NCBI RefSeq assembly: GCF_033118175.1
Contig: NW_026870963.1
Coordinates: forward strand, 744,001 to 808,000
Length of the DNA: 64,000 nucleotides
DNA from: Dama dama
Taxonomy: Eukaryota; Chordata; Mammalia; Artiodactyla; Cervidae
Direction of reading: 5' to 3'
Shown: positions 1-9,930 of the stretch, piece after piece
Position numbering within the stretch: the first letter of the stretch is position 1
Layout of the letters: each line of letters starts with the position of its first letter
Program-made: the position numbers and the translations under genes
Notes under the pieces: model-generated
The model's database searches: none
Seen by the model: only the letters and a program-made list of their open reading frames with translations
Told to the model about the DNA's origin: nothing

Positions 1-314
1 ACGGTGTTGAAAAACATGAAGAGCCTGAAAAAGTGTGAAAAATATGAAGAGCTTCAAAAGGTGTGAAAAATATGAAGAGCTTCAAAAGGTGTGAAAAATA
101 TGAAGAGCTTCAAAAGTTTTCAAAAATATGAGGAGCATGAAACGGTCTGAAAAATACGAGGAGCATGAAGCAATGTTGAAAATCATGAAGAGCCTGAAAA
201 CGCGTGAAAAATATGAAGAGCTTCAAAAGGTGTCAAAATGAGATGAGCATGAAACGGTCTAAAAAATAGGAGGAGCATGAAATGGTGTTGAAAAAAATGA
301 AAAGCCTGAAAAGG
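1..314. repeat. Array edge of window, variant monomers
   Basis: Monomers of the same family, cut by the window start. The stretch at about 130-260 carries a set of variants (AATACGAGGAGC at the A/B boundary, GTTGAAAATCATG in B, and AAAATGAGATGAGC at a D/A junction) that recurs in the same order at about 3,570-3,715. This indicates an old duplication about 3.4 kb apart. Nothing other than satellite is present. Confidence 0.85.
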
Positions 315-1944
315 TGTGAAATATATGAAGAGCTTCAAAAGGTTTCAAAAATATGAGGAGAATGAAACAATCTGCAAAATAGGAGGAGCATGAAATGGTG
401 TTCAAAAACATGAAGAGCATGAAAAGGTGTGAAAAATATGAAGAGCTTCAAAAGTTGTGAAATACATGAGGAGGATTAAATGGTCTGAAAAATAGGAGGA
501 GCATGAAGCGGTGTTCAAAAACATGAAGAGCCAGAAGAGGTGTGAAAAATATGAAGAGCTTCAAAATGTGTGAAAAATATGAGGAGCATGAAACGGTCTG
601 AAAAATAGGAGGAGCAAGAAGCGGTGTTCAAAAACATGAAGAGCCTGAAAAGGTGTGAGAAATATGAAAAGCTTCAAAAGGTGTCAAAAATATGAGGAGC
701 ATGAAACGGTGTAAAAAATAGGAGGAGCAGGAAGGGGTGTTGAAAAACATGAAGAGCCTGAAAATGTGTGAAAAATATAAAGAGATTCAAAAGATGTGAG
801 AAATATGAAGAGCTTCAAAAGGTGTCAAAAATATGAGGAGCATGAAACGGTGTAAAAAATAGGAGGAGCAGGAAGGGGTGTTGAAAAACATGAAGAGCCT
901 GAAAATGTGTGAAAAATATAAAGAGATTCAAAAGATGTGAAAAATATGAAGAGCTTCAAAAGGTGTCAAAAATGAGTTGAGCACGAAACGCTCTGAAAAA
1001 TAGGAGGAGCATGAAGCGGTGTTGAAAAACATGAAGAACCTGAAAAGTTGTGAGAAATATGAAGAACTTCAACAGGTGTCAAAAATATGAGGAGCATGAA
1101 ACGGTCTGAAGAAGAGGAGGAGCAAGAAGCGGTGTTGAAAAACATGAAGAGCCTGAAAAGATGTGAAAAATATGAAGAGCTTCTAAAGGTGTCAAAAATA
1201 TGAGGAGCATGAAAGGGTCTGAAAAAGAGGAGGAGCATGAAGCGGTGTTGAAAAACATGAAGAGCCTGAAAAGGTGTGAAAAATATGAAGAGCTTCAAAA
1301 GTTGTCAAAATATGAGGAGCATGAAACGGCCTGAAATATAGGAGGAGCATGAAACGGTCTGAAAAATAGGAGGAGCATGAGTCGGTGATGAAAACATTAA
1401 GAGCATGAAAAGGTGTGAAATATATGAAGAGATTCAAAAGGTGTGATAAATATCATGAGCTTCAAAAGCTGTCAAAAAAGAGATGAGCATGAAACGGTCT
1501 GAAAAATAGGAGGAGCAAGAAGCGGTGTTGAAAAACATGAAGAGCCTGAAAAGGAGTGAAAAATATGAAGAGCTTCAAAATGTGTGAAAAATATGAGGAG
1601 CGTGAAACGGTCTGAAAAAGAAGAGGAGCATGAAGCGGTGTTCAAAAATATGAAGAGCTTCAAAAGGTGTGAAAAATATGAGGAGCATGAAACGGTCTGA
1701 AAAATAGGAGGAGCATGAAACCCTGTTCTAAAACATGAAGAGCCTGAAAAGGTGGGAAAAGTATGAAGAGCTTCAAAAATTGTGAAATACATGAGGAGCA
1801 TGAAATGGTTTGAAAAATAGGAGGAGCATGAAGCGTTGTTCAAAAACATGAAGAGCCTGAAAAGCTGAGAAAAATATGAAGAGCTTCTAAAGGAGTCAAA
1901 AATATGAGGAGCATGAAACGGTTTGAAAAATAGGAGGAACATGA
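315..1944. repeat. Duplicated block A, copy 1 (~1.6 kb)
   Basis: This block recurs at about 4,849-6,365. Shared rare variants include GGTTTC with GAGAATGAAAC (341), GGAGCAGGAAGGGGTG, the CATGAGTCGGTGATG motif near 1,380, and AACCCTGTTCTAAAAC near 1,718. The offset between copies changes stepwise: 4,534 bp at 341, then 4,506 bp at 966-1,437, then 4,421 bp at 1,721. The steps of 28 and 85 bp equal one and three subunits. Copy 1 contains a local 141-bp (five-subunit) duplication at about 681-961 that copy 2 lacks, while copy 2 has one extra 113-bp monomer. Homology stops at about 1,944, where this copy continues GAAGCGG and copy 2 reads GAAACTATC. Confidence 0.85.
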
Positions 1945-2710
1945 AGCGGTTTTCAAAAACATGAAGAGCCTGAAAATGTGTGAAAAATATGAAGGGCTTC
2001 AATAGGTGTCAAAAATATGAGGAGCATGAAACGGTCTGAAAAATAGGAGGAGCATGTAACGGTGACCAAAAACATGAAGAGCCAGAAAAGGTGTGATAAA
2101 TATGAAGAGCTTCAAAAGGTGTGAAATACATGGGGAGCATGAAACGGGCTGAAAAATAGGAGAAGCATGAAGTGGTGTGGAAAAACCTGAAGAGCCTGAA
2201 AAGGTGTGAAAAATATGAAGAGCTTGAAAAGGTGTGAAATACATGAGGAGCATGAAACTCTCTGGAAAATAGAAGGAGCATGAAGTGGTTTTCAAAAACA
2301 TGAAAAGCCTGAAAAGGTGTGAAAAATATGAAGAGCTTCAAAAGGTGTGAGAAATATGAGGAGCATGATATGGTTTGAAAAATAGGATTAGCATGAAGCG
2401 GTGTTCAAAAACCTGAAGAGCCTGAAAAGTTGTGAAAAATATGAAAAGCTTCAAAAGTTGTCAAAAATGAGATGAGCATGTAACTTTCGGAAAAATAGGA
2501 GGTGCATGAAGCGGTGTTGAAAAACATGAACAGCCTGAAAGGTGTGAGAAATATGAAGAGCTTCAAAAGGTGTCAAAAATATGAGGAGCATGACAGGGTC
2601 TGAAAAAAAGGAGGAGCAAGAAAGGGTGTTGAAAAACATGAAGAGCCTGAAAACGTGTGAAAAATATGAAGAACTTCAAAAGATGTGAGAAATATGAAGA
2701 GCTTAAAAAG
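1945..2710. repeat. Satellite monomers with an old long-range relative
   Basis: Ordinary monomers. The part at about 2,040-2,300 carries a linked variant set (GGTGACC, GAGCCAGAAAAGG, GAAATACATG, AACGGGCTG, GTGGTGTGG, AACTCTCTG). Much of this set is also found at about 16,860-17,080, and part of it at about 63,545-63,700. The three are visibly diverged, so the relationship is older than the kilobase tandem duplications elsewhere in the window. Confidence 0.75.
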
Positions 2711-3720
2711 GTGTCAAAAATGAGATGAGCATGAAACGGTTTGAAAAATAGTAGGAGCATGAAGCGGTGTTGAAAAACATGAAGAACCTGAAAAGGTGTG
2801 AGAAATATGAAGAGCTTCAAAAAGTGTCAAAAATATGAGGAGCATGAAACGGTCTGAAAAAGAGGAGGAGCATGAAGCGGTATTGAAAAACATGAAGAGC
2901 CTGAAATGGTGTGAAAAATATGAAGAGCTTCTAAAGGAGTCAAAAATATGAGGAGCATGTAACGGTCTTAAAAATACGAGGAGCATGAAGTGGTGTTGAA
3001 AATCATGAAGAGACTGAAAAGGTGTGAAATATATGAAGAGCTTCAAAAGGTTTGAAATACATGAGGAGCATGAAACGGTCTGAAATATAGGAGGAGCATG
3101 AAGCTGTGCTCAAAAACATGAAGAGCCTCAGAAGGCGTGAAAAATATGAAGAACTTCAAAAAGTGTGAAAAATATGAGGAGCATGAAACCGTCTGAAAAA
3201 TAGGAGCATGAAGCGGTGTTCAGTAATATGAAGAGCCTGAAAACGTGTGAAAAATATGAAGAACTTCAAAATTTTCAAAAATATGAGGAGCATGAAAAGA
3301 TCTGAAAAATAGGAGGAGCATGAAACGGTGTTGAAAAACATGAAGAGCCTGAAAAGGTGTGAAAAATATGAAGAGTTCCAAAAGTTGTCAAAAATAAGAG
3401 GAGCATGAAACGTTCTGAAAAATAGGAGGAGCATGAAGCGGTGTTGAAAAACATGAAGAGTCTGAAAACGTGTGAAAGTATGAAGAGCTTCAAAAATATG
3501 AAAAATATGAAGAGCTTCAAAAGGTGTGAAAAATATGAAGAGCTTCAAGAGGTGTCAAAAATGAGATGAGCATGAAACGGTCTGAAAAATACGAGGAGCA
3601 TGAAGCGGTGTTGAAAATCATGAAGAGCGTGAAAAGGCGTGAAAAATATGAAGAGCTTCAAAAGATGTGAAAAATATGAAGAGCTTCAAAAGGTGTCAAA
3701 ATGAGATGAGCATGAAAGGT
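2711..3720. repeat. Satellite monomers related to the 51-52 kb segment
   Basis: Several rare variants here occur in and around the 6,372-bp unit far to the right. Examples are GTAACGGTCTTAAAAATACG (about 2,960 and 51,870), GAAGGCGTGAAAAATATG (about 3,133 and 51,030), TTCAGTAATATG / TTCAATAATATG (about 3,220, 51,120 and 51,230), and a compressed stretch GTGTGAAAGTATGAAG followed by CAAAAATATGAAAAATATG (about 3,470, 46,870, 52,500 and 58,870). The order is only partly conserved, so this looks like an old, rearranged duplicate about 48 kb away. Confidence 0.7.
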
Positions 3721-4848
3721 CTGAAAAATAGAACCAGCATGAAACGGTGTGGAAAAACATGAAGAGCCTGAAAAAGTGTGAAAAATATGAAGAGCTTCAA
3801 AAGGTGTGAAAAATATGAAGAGCTTCAAAAGGTGTCAAAATTTAGATGAGCATGAAACGGTCTGAAATATAGGAGGGCATGAAGCGGTGTTGAAAAACAT
3901 GAAGAGCCTGAAAAGGCGTGAAAAATATGAAGAGCTTCAAAACGTGTCAAAAATATGAGGAGCATGAAACGGTCTGAAAAATAGGAGGAGCATGAAACGG
4001 TGTTCAAAAACATGAAGAGCCTGAAAAGGTGTGAAAAATATGAAGAGCTTCAAAACGTGTCAAAAATATGAGGAGCATGAAACGGTCTGAAAAATAGCAG
4101 GAGCATGAAGCGGTGTTTGAAAACATGAAGAGCCTGAAAAAGTGTGAAAAATATGAAGAGCTTCAAAAGGTGTCAAAAATATGAGGAGCATGAAACGGTC
4201 TTAAAAATAGGAGGAGCATGAAGTGTTGTTGAAAAACATGAAGAGCCTGAAAACGTGTGATAAATATGAAGAGCTTCAAAAGGTGTCAAAAATATGAGGA
4301 GCATGAAACGGTCTGAAAAATAGGAGGAGCATGAAGCGGTGTTGAAAAACATGAAGAGTCTGAAAAGGTGTGAAAAATATGAAGGGCTTCAAAAGGTGTG
4401 AAAAATACGAAGAGCTTTAAAAGGTGTCAAAAATGAGATGAGCATGAAACGGTCTGAATAATAGGAGGAGCATGAAGTGGTGTTGAAAAAAATGAAGAGC
4501 CTGAAAAGGTGTGAAATGTATGAAGAGATTCAAAAGGTGGCAAAAATATGAGGAGAATGAAATGGTCTGAAAAATAGGAGGAGCATGAATCGGTGTTTAA
4601 AAACATGAAGAGCCTGAAAAGGTGTGAAAATTATGAGGAGTTTCTAAAGGTGTCAAAAATATGAGGAGCATTAAACGGTCTGAAAAATAGGAGGAGCATG
4701 AAGTGGTGTTGAAAAACATGAAGAGCATGAAAAGGTGCGAAAAATATGAAGAGCTTCAAAAGGTGTCAAAAATATGGCGAGCATGAAACGGTCTGAAAAT
4801 TAGGAGGAAGATAAAGCGGTGTTCAAAAACATGAAGAGCCGGAAAAGG
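3721..4848. repeat. Satellite monomers, partly shared with the 2,870-bp unit
   Basis: The stretch at about 3,721-4,030 has a linked variant set (AATAGAACCAGC, CTGAAAAAGTGTG, a doubled D subunit, TTAGATGAGC, ATATAGGAGGGCATG, CAAAACGTGTC). It recurs at about 7,840-8,160 (offset about 4,114 bp) and in the other copies of the 2,870-bp unit. The rest, to 4,848, is near-consensus monomers without a larger block that I could detect. Confidence 0.75.
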
Positions 4849-6365
4849 TGTGAAATATATGAAGAGCTTCAAAAGGTTTCAAAAATATGAGGAGAATGAA
4901 ACGGTCTGCAAAATAGGAGGAGCATGAAATGGTGTTCAAAAACATGAAGAGCATGAAAAGGTGTGAACAATATGAAGAGCTTCAAAAGTTGTGAAATACA
5001 TGAGGAGGATTAAATGGTCTGAAAAATAGGAGGAGCATGAAGCGGTGTTCAAAAACATGAAGAGCCAGAAGAGGTGTGAAAAATATGAAGAGCTTCAAAA
5101 TGTGTGAAAAATATGAGGAGCATGAAACGGTCTGAAAAATAGGAGGAGCAAGAAGCGGTGTTCAAAAACATGAAGAGCCTGAAAAGGTGTGAAAAATATG
5201 AAGAGCTTCAAAAGGTGTCAAAAATATTAGGAGCATGAAACGGTCTGAAAAATAGGAGGAGCAAGAAACGATGTTGAAAAACATGAAGAGCCTGAAAAGG
5301 TGTGAGAAATATGAAGAGCTTCAAAAGGTGTCAAAAATATGAGGAGCATGAAACGGTGTAAAAAATAGGAGGAGCAGGAAGGGGTGTTGAAAAACATGAA
5401 GAGCCTGAAAATGTGTGAAAAATATAAAGAGATTCAAAAGATGTGAAAAATATGAAGAGCTTCAAAAGGTGTCAAAAATGAGATGAGCATGAAACGCTCT
5501 GAAAAATAGGAGGAGCATGAAGCGGTTTTGAAAAACATGAAGAACCTGAAAAGTTGTGAGAAATATGAAGAACTTCAACAGGTGTCAAAAATATGAGGAG
5601 CATGAAACGGTCTGAAGAAGAGGAGGAGCAAGAAGCGGTGTTGAAAAACATGAAGAGCCTGAAAAGGTGTGAAAAATATGAAGAGCTTCTAAAGGTGTCA
5701 AAAATATGAGGAGCATGAAAGGGTCTGAAAAAGAGGAGGAGCATGAAGCGGTGTTGAAAAACATGAAGAGCCTGAAAAGGTGTGAAAAATATGAAGAGCT
5801 TCAAAAGTTGTCAAAATATGAGGAGCATGAAACGGCCTGAAAAATAGGAGGAGCATGAAACGGTCTGAAAAATAGGAGGAGCATGAGTCGGTGATGAAAA
5901 CATTAAGAGCATGAAAAGGTGTGAAATATATGAAGAGATTCAAAAGGTGTGATAAATATCATGAGCTTCAAAAGCTGTCAAAAAAGAGATGAGCATGAAA
6001 CGGTCTGAAAAATAGGAGGAGCAAGAAGCGGTGGTGAAAAACATGAAGAGCCTGAAAAGGAGTGAAAAATATGAAGAGCTTCAAAATGTGTGAAAAATAT
6101 GAGGAGCGTGAAACGGTCTGAAAAAGAAGAGGAGCATGAAACCCTGTTCTAAAACATGAAGAGCCTGAAAAGGTGGGAAAAGTATGAAGAGCTTCAAAAA
6201 TTGTGAAATACATGAGGAGCATGAAACGGTTTGAAAAATAGGAGGAGCATGAAGCGTTGTTCAAAAACATGAAGAGCCTGAAAAGCTGAGAAAAATATGA
6301 AGAGCTTCTAAAGGAGTCAAAAATATGAGGAGCATGAAACGGTTTGAAAAATAGGAGGAACATGA
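4849..6365. repeat. Duplicated block A, copy 2 (~1.5 kb)
   Basis: Second copy of the 315-1,944 block. It differs from copy 1 by whole-subunit steps: an added 113-bp monomer near 5,215-5,330, absence of the 141-bp local duplication, and absence of an 85-bp (three-subunit) stretch just before 6,142. Point differences are also present (for example GGTTTTG at 5,525 against GGTGTTG). Homology ends at about 6,365, where the sequence passes into the variants GAAACTATCTG and AGGAGCAAAAAGCGG that also open the truncated copy at 12,801. Confidence 0.85.
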
Positions 6366-7060
6366 AACTATCTGAAAAATAGAGGAGCAAAAAGCGGTGT
6401 TAAACAACATGAAGAGCCTGAAAAGGTGTGAAATATCTGAAGAGCTTCAAAAGGTGTCAAATATATGAGGAGCATAAAACAGTCTGAAAAATAGGAGGAG
6501 CATGAAACGGTGTTCAAAAACATGAAGAGCCTGAAAAGGTGTGAAATATATGAAGAGCTTCAAGGGTGTTAAAATTAGGAGGAGCATAAAACGGTCTGAA
6601 AAATAGAAGAGGCATGAAGCGGTGTTCAAAAACATGAAGAGCCTGAAAAGGTGTGAAAAATATGAAGAGCTTCAAGGGTGTTAAAATTAGGAGGAGCATA
6701 AAACGGTCTGAAAAATAGGAGGAGCATGAAGCGGTGTTGAAAAACATGAGGAGCCTTAAAAGTTGTGAAATATGTGAAGAGCTTCAAAGGTGTCAAACAT
6801 ATGAGAAGCATGAAACGACTGAAAAATAGGAGGAGCATGAAGCGGTGTTGAAAAACATGAGGAGCCTTAAAAGTTGTGAAATATGTGAAGAGCTTCAAAG
6901 GTGTCAAACATATGACGGGAATGAAACGGTCTGAAAAATAGGAGGAGCATGAAGCCGTGTAAAAAAACATGAAGATCCTGAAAAGGTGTGAAATATCTGA
7001 AGAGCTTCAAAAGGTGTCAAATATATGAGGAGCATAAAACAGTCTGAAAAATAGAAGGAG
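6366..7060. repeat. Locally expanded satellite segment next to the 2,870-bp unit
   Basis: Variant-rich monomers related to about 8,212-8,940: GAAACTATCTG, GTTAAACAACATG, GAAATATCTG, GCATAAAACAGTCTG, and a shortened subunit CTTCAAGGGTGTTAAAATTAG. A single-monomer tandem duplication is visible: GAGCCTTAAAAGTTGTG occurs at 6,751 and 6,862. Its offset is 111 bp, because a GT was lost in GAAACGACTG. The arrangement suggests that this segment is a shuffled, older relative of the middle of the 2,870-bp unit. Confidence 0.8.
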
Positions 7061-9930
7061 CCTGAAGCGGTGTTCAAAAATATGAAGAGCCTGAAAAGGT
7101 TTGAAAAATATGAAGAGCTTCAAAAGGGGTCAAAAATATGAGGAGAAAGAAAGATTCTGAAAAAAAAGGTGAGAATTAAGCGGTGTTGAAACACATGAAG
7201 AGCCTGAAAAAGTGTGAAAAATATGAAGAGCTTAAAAAGGTGTCAAAAATATGAGGAGCATGAAACGGTCTGAAAAACAGGAGGAGCATGAAGCGGTCCT
7301 CAAATACATGAAGAGACTGAAAAGGTGTGAAAAATATGCAGAGCTTAAAAAGGAGAGAAAATTATGACGAGCATAAAACTGTCTGAAAAATACGAGGAGC
7401 ATGAACCGGTGGTGAAAAACATGAAGAGCCTGAACAGGTGTGAAAAATATGAAGAGCTTAAAAAGGTGTCAAAAATATGAGGAGCATGAAACGGTCTCAA
7501 AAATAGGAGGAGAATGAAGCGGTGTTTAAAAACATGAAGAGCTTGAAAAGGTGTGAAAAATATGAAGAGCTTCAAAACGTGTCAAAAATATGAGTAGCAT
7601 AAAACGGTCTGAAAAATAGGAGGAGCATGAAGCGGTGGTCAAAAACACGAAGAGCATGAAAAGGTGTGAAATATGTGAAAAGCTTCAAAATGTGTAAAAA
7701 ATTTGAGGAGCATGAAACGGTCTGAAAAATAGGAGGAGCATGAAGCGTTGTTCAAAAACATGAAGAGCCTGAAAAGGTGTGAAAAATATTGAGAGCTTCA
7801 AAAGGTGTCAAAAATATGAGGAGCATGAAACGGTCTGAAAAATAGAAGCAGCATGAAACGGTGTTGAAAAGCATGAAGAGCCTGAAAAAGTGTGAAAAAT
7901 ATGAAGAGCTTCAAAAGGTGTGAAAAATATGAAGAGCTTCAAAAGGTGTCAAAAATTAGATGAGCATGAAACGGTCTGAAATATAGTAGGGCATGAAGCG
8001 GTGTTGAAAAACATGAAGAGCCTGAAAAGGTTGAAAAATATGAAGAGCTTTAAAACGTGTCAAAAATATGAGGAGCACGAAACGGTCTGAAAAATAGGAG
8101 GAGCATGAAACGGTGTTCAAAAACATGAAGAGCCTGAAAAGGTGTGAAAAATATGAAGAGCTTCAAAATTTGTCAAATATATGAGGAGCATGAAACGGTC
8201 TGAACAATAGGAGGAACATGAAACTATCTGAAAATAGAGGAGCAAAAAGCGGTGTTAAACAACATGAAGAGCCTGAAAAGGTGTGAAATATCTGAAGAGC
8301 TTCAAAAGGTGTCAAATATATGAGGAGCATAAAACAGTCTGAAAAATAGGAGGAGCATGAAGCGGTGTTCAAAACATGAAACCCTGAAAAGGTGTGAAAA
8401 ATATGAAAAGCTTCAAAAGGTTTCAAAAATATGAGGAGCATGAATCGGTCTGACAAATAGGAGGAGCATGAAGCGGTGTTCAAAAACATGAAGAGCCTGA
8501 AAAGGTGTGAAAAATATGAAGAGCTTCAAGGGTGTTAAAATTAGGAGGAGCATAAAACGGTCTGAAAAATAGGAGGAGCATGAAGCGGTGTTGAAAAACA
8601 TGAAGAGCCTGAAAAGGTGTGAAAAATATGAAGAGCTTCAAAAGGTTTCAAAAATATGAGGTGCATGAAACATTCTGAAAAATAGCAGGGGCATGAAGCA
8701 GACGTCAAAAATATGAAGATCCTGAAAAGGTGTGAAAAATATGAAGAGCTTCAAAAGGTGTCAAAAATATGAGAAGCATGAAACGACTGAAAAATAGGAG
8801 GAGCATGAAGCAGTGTTGAAAAACATGAGGAGCCTTAAAAGTTGTGAAATATGTGAAGAGCTTCAAAGGTGTCAAAAATATGAGGGGAATGAAACGGTCT
8901 GAAAAATAGGAGGAGCATGAAGCCGTGTAAAAAAACATGAAGATCCTGAAAAGGTTTGAAATATATGAAGAGCTTCAAAAGGTCTCAAAAATATGAGGAG
9001 CATGAAACGGTCAGAAAAATAGGAGCAGCATGAAGCGGTTTTCAAAAATATGAAGAGCCTGAAAAGGTTTGAAAAATATGAAGAGCTTCAAAAGGTGTCA
9101 AAAATATGAGGAGCAAGAAAGATTCTGAAAAATACGATGAGAATTAAGCGGTGTTGAAACACAAGAAGAGCCTGAAAAAGTGTGAAAAATATGAAGAGCT
9201 TAAAAAGGTGTCAAAAATATGAGGCGCATGAAACGGTCTGAAAAACAGGAGGAGCATGAAGCGGTCCTCAAATACATGAAGAGACTGAAAAGGTGTGAAA
9301 AATATGCAGAGCTTAAAAAGGAGACTAAATTATGAGGAGCATAAAACTGTCTGAAAAATACGAGGAGCATGAACCGGTGGTCAAAAACACGAAGAGCATG
9401 AAAAGGTGTGAAAAATATGAAAAGCTTCAAAATGTGTAAAAAATTTGAGGAGCATGAAACGGTCTGAAAAATAGGAGGAGCATGAAGCGTTGTTCAAAAA
9501 CATGAAGAGCCTGAAAAGGTGTGAAAAATATTGAGAGTTCAAAAGGTGTCAAAAATATGAGGAGCATGAAACGGTCTGAAAAATAGAAGCAGCATGAAAC
9601 GGTGTTGAAAAACATGAAGAGCCTGAAAAAGTGTGAAAAATATGAAGAGCTTCAAAAGGTGTCAAAAATTAGATGAGCATGAAACGGTCTGAAATATAGG
9701 AGGGCATGAAGCGGTGTTGAAAAACATGAAGAGCCTGAAAAGGTGTGAAAAATATGAAGAGCTTCAAAACGTGTCAAAAATATGAGGAGCACGAAACGGT
9801 CTGAAAAATAGGAGGAGCATGAAACGGTGTTCAAAAACATGAAGAGCCTGAAAAGGTGTGAAAAATATGAAGAGCTTCAAAAGTTGTCAAAAATATGAGG
9901 ACCATGAAACGGTCTGAACAATAGGAGGAG
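7061..9930. repeat. 2,870-bp higher-order unit, copy 1
   Basis: First of two adjacent near-identical copies. The left edge is set by AGCCTGAAGCGG at 7,060, matched at 9,930. 2,870 is not a multiple of 113 (25.4 monomers), because the unit contains subunit-level insertions and losses. The unit is itself composite: about 7,061-7,400 resembles about 9,030-9,375 (variants AAAGATTCTG, GAGAATTAAGCGG, CAGGAGGAGC), and about 7,630-8,160 resembles about 9,370-9,900 at an offset of 1,713-1,742 bp. An older duplication therefore preceded the 2,870-bp event. Confidence 0.95.
7818..7958 (+). repeat. Example of a five-subunit 141-bp monomer (A-B-C-D-D)
   Basis: A monomer with a duplicated D subunit: A 7,818-7,845, B 7,846-7,874, C 7,875-7,902, D 7,903-7,930 (ending GTGTGAAAAATAT) and D again 7,931-7,958 (ending GTGTCAAAAATTA). 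The form recurs many times across the array. It explains why many offsets between duplicated blocks are not multiples of 113. The first D of such pairs usually keeps a C-like GTGTG core, so it may derive from a C/D hybrid made by exchange between subunits. Confidence 0.9.

Noticed and set aside
1472..2002. A 176-codon - strand open frame, the longest in the window, as a candidate gene
   Set aside because: It is only satellite monomers read in rotating frame. Its near-copy at 5,968-6,390 has a different length and ends, it has no domain or unique sequence, and its neighbours are the same repeat in other frames.
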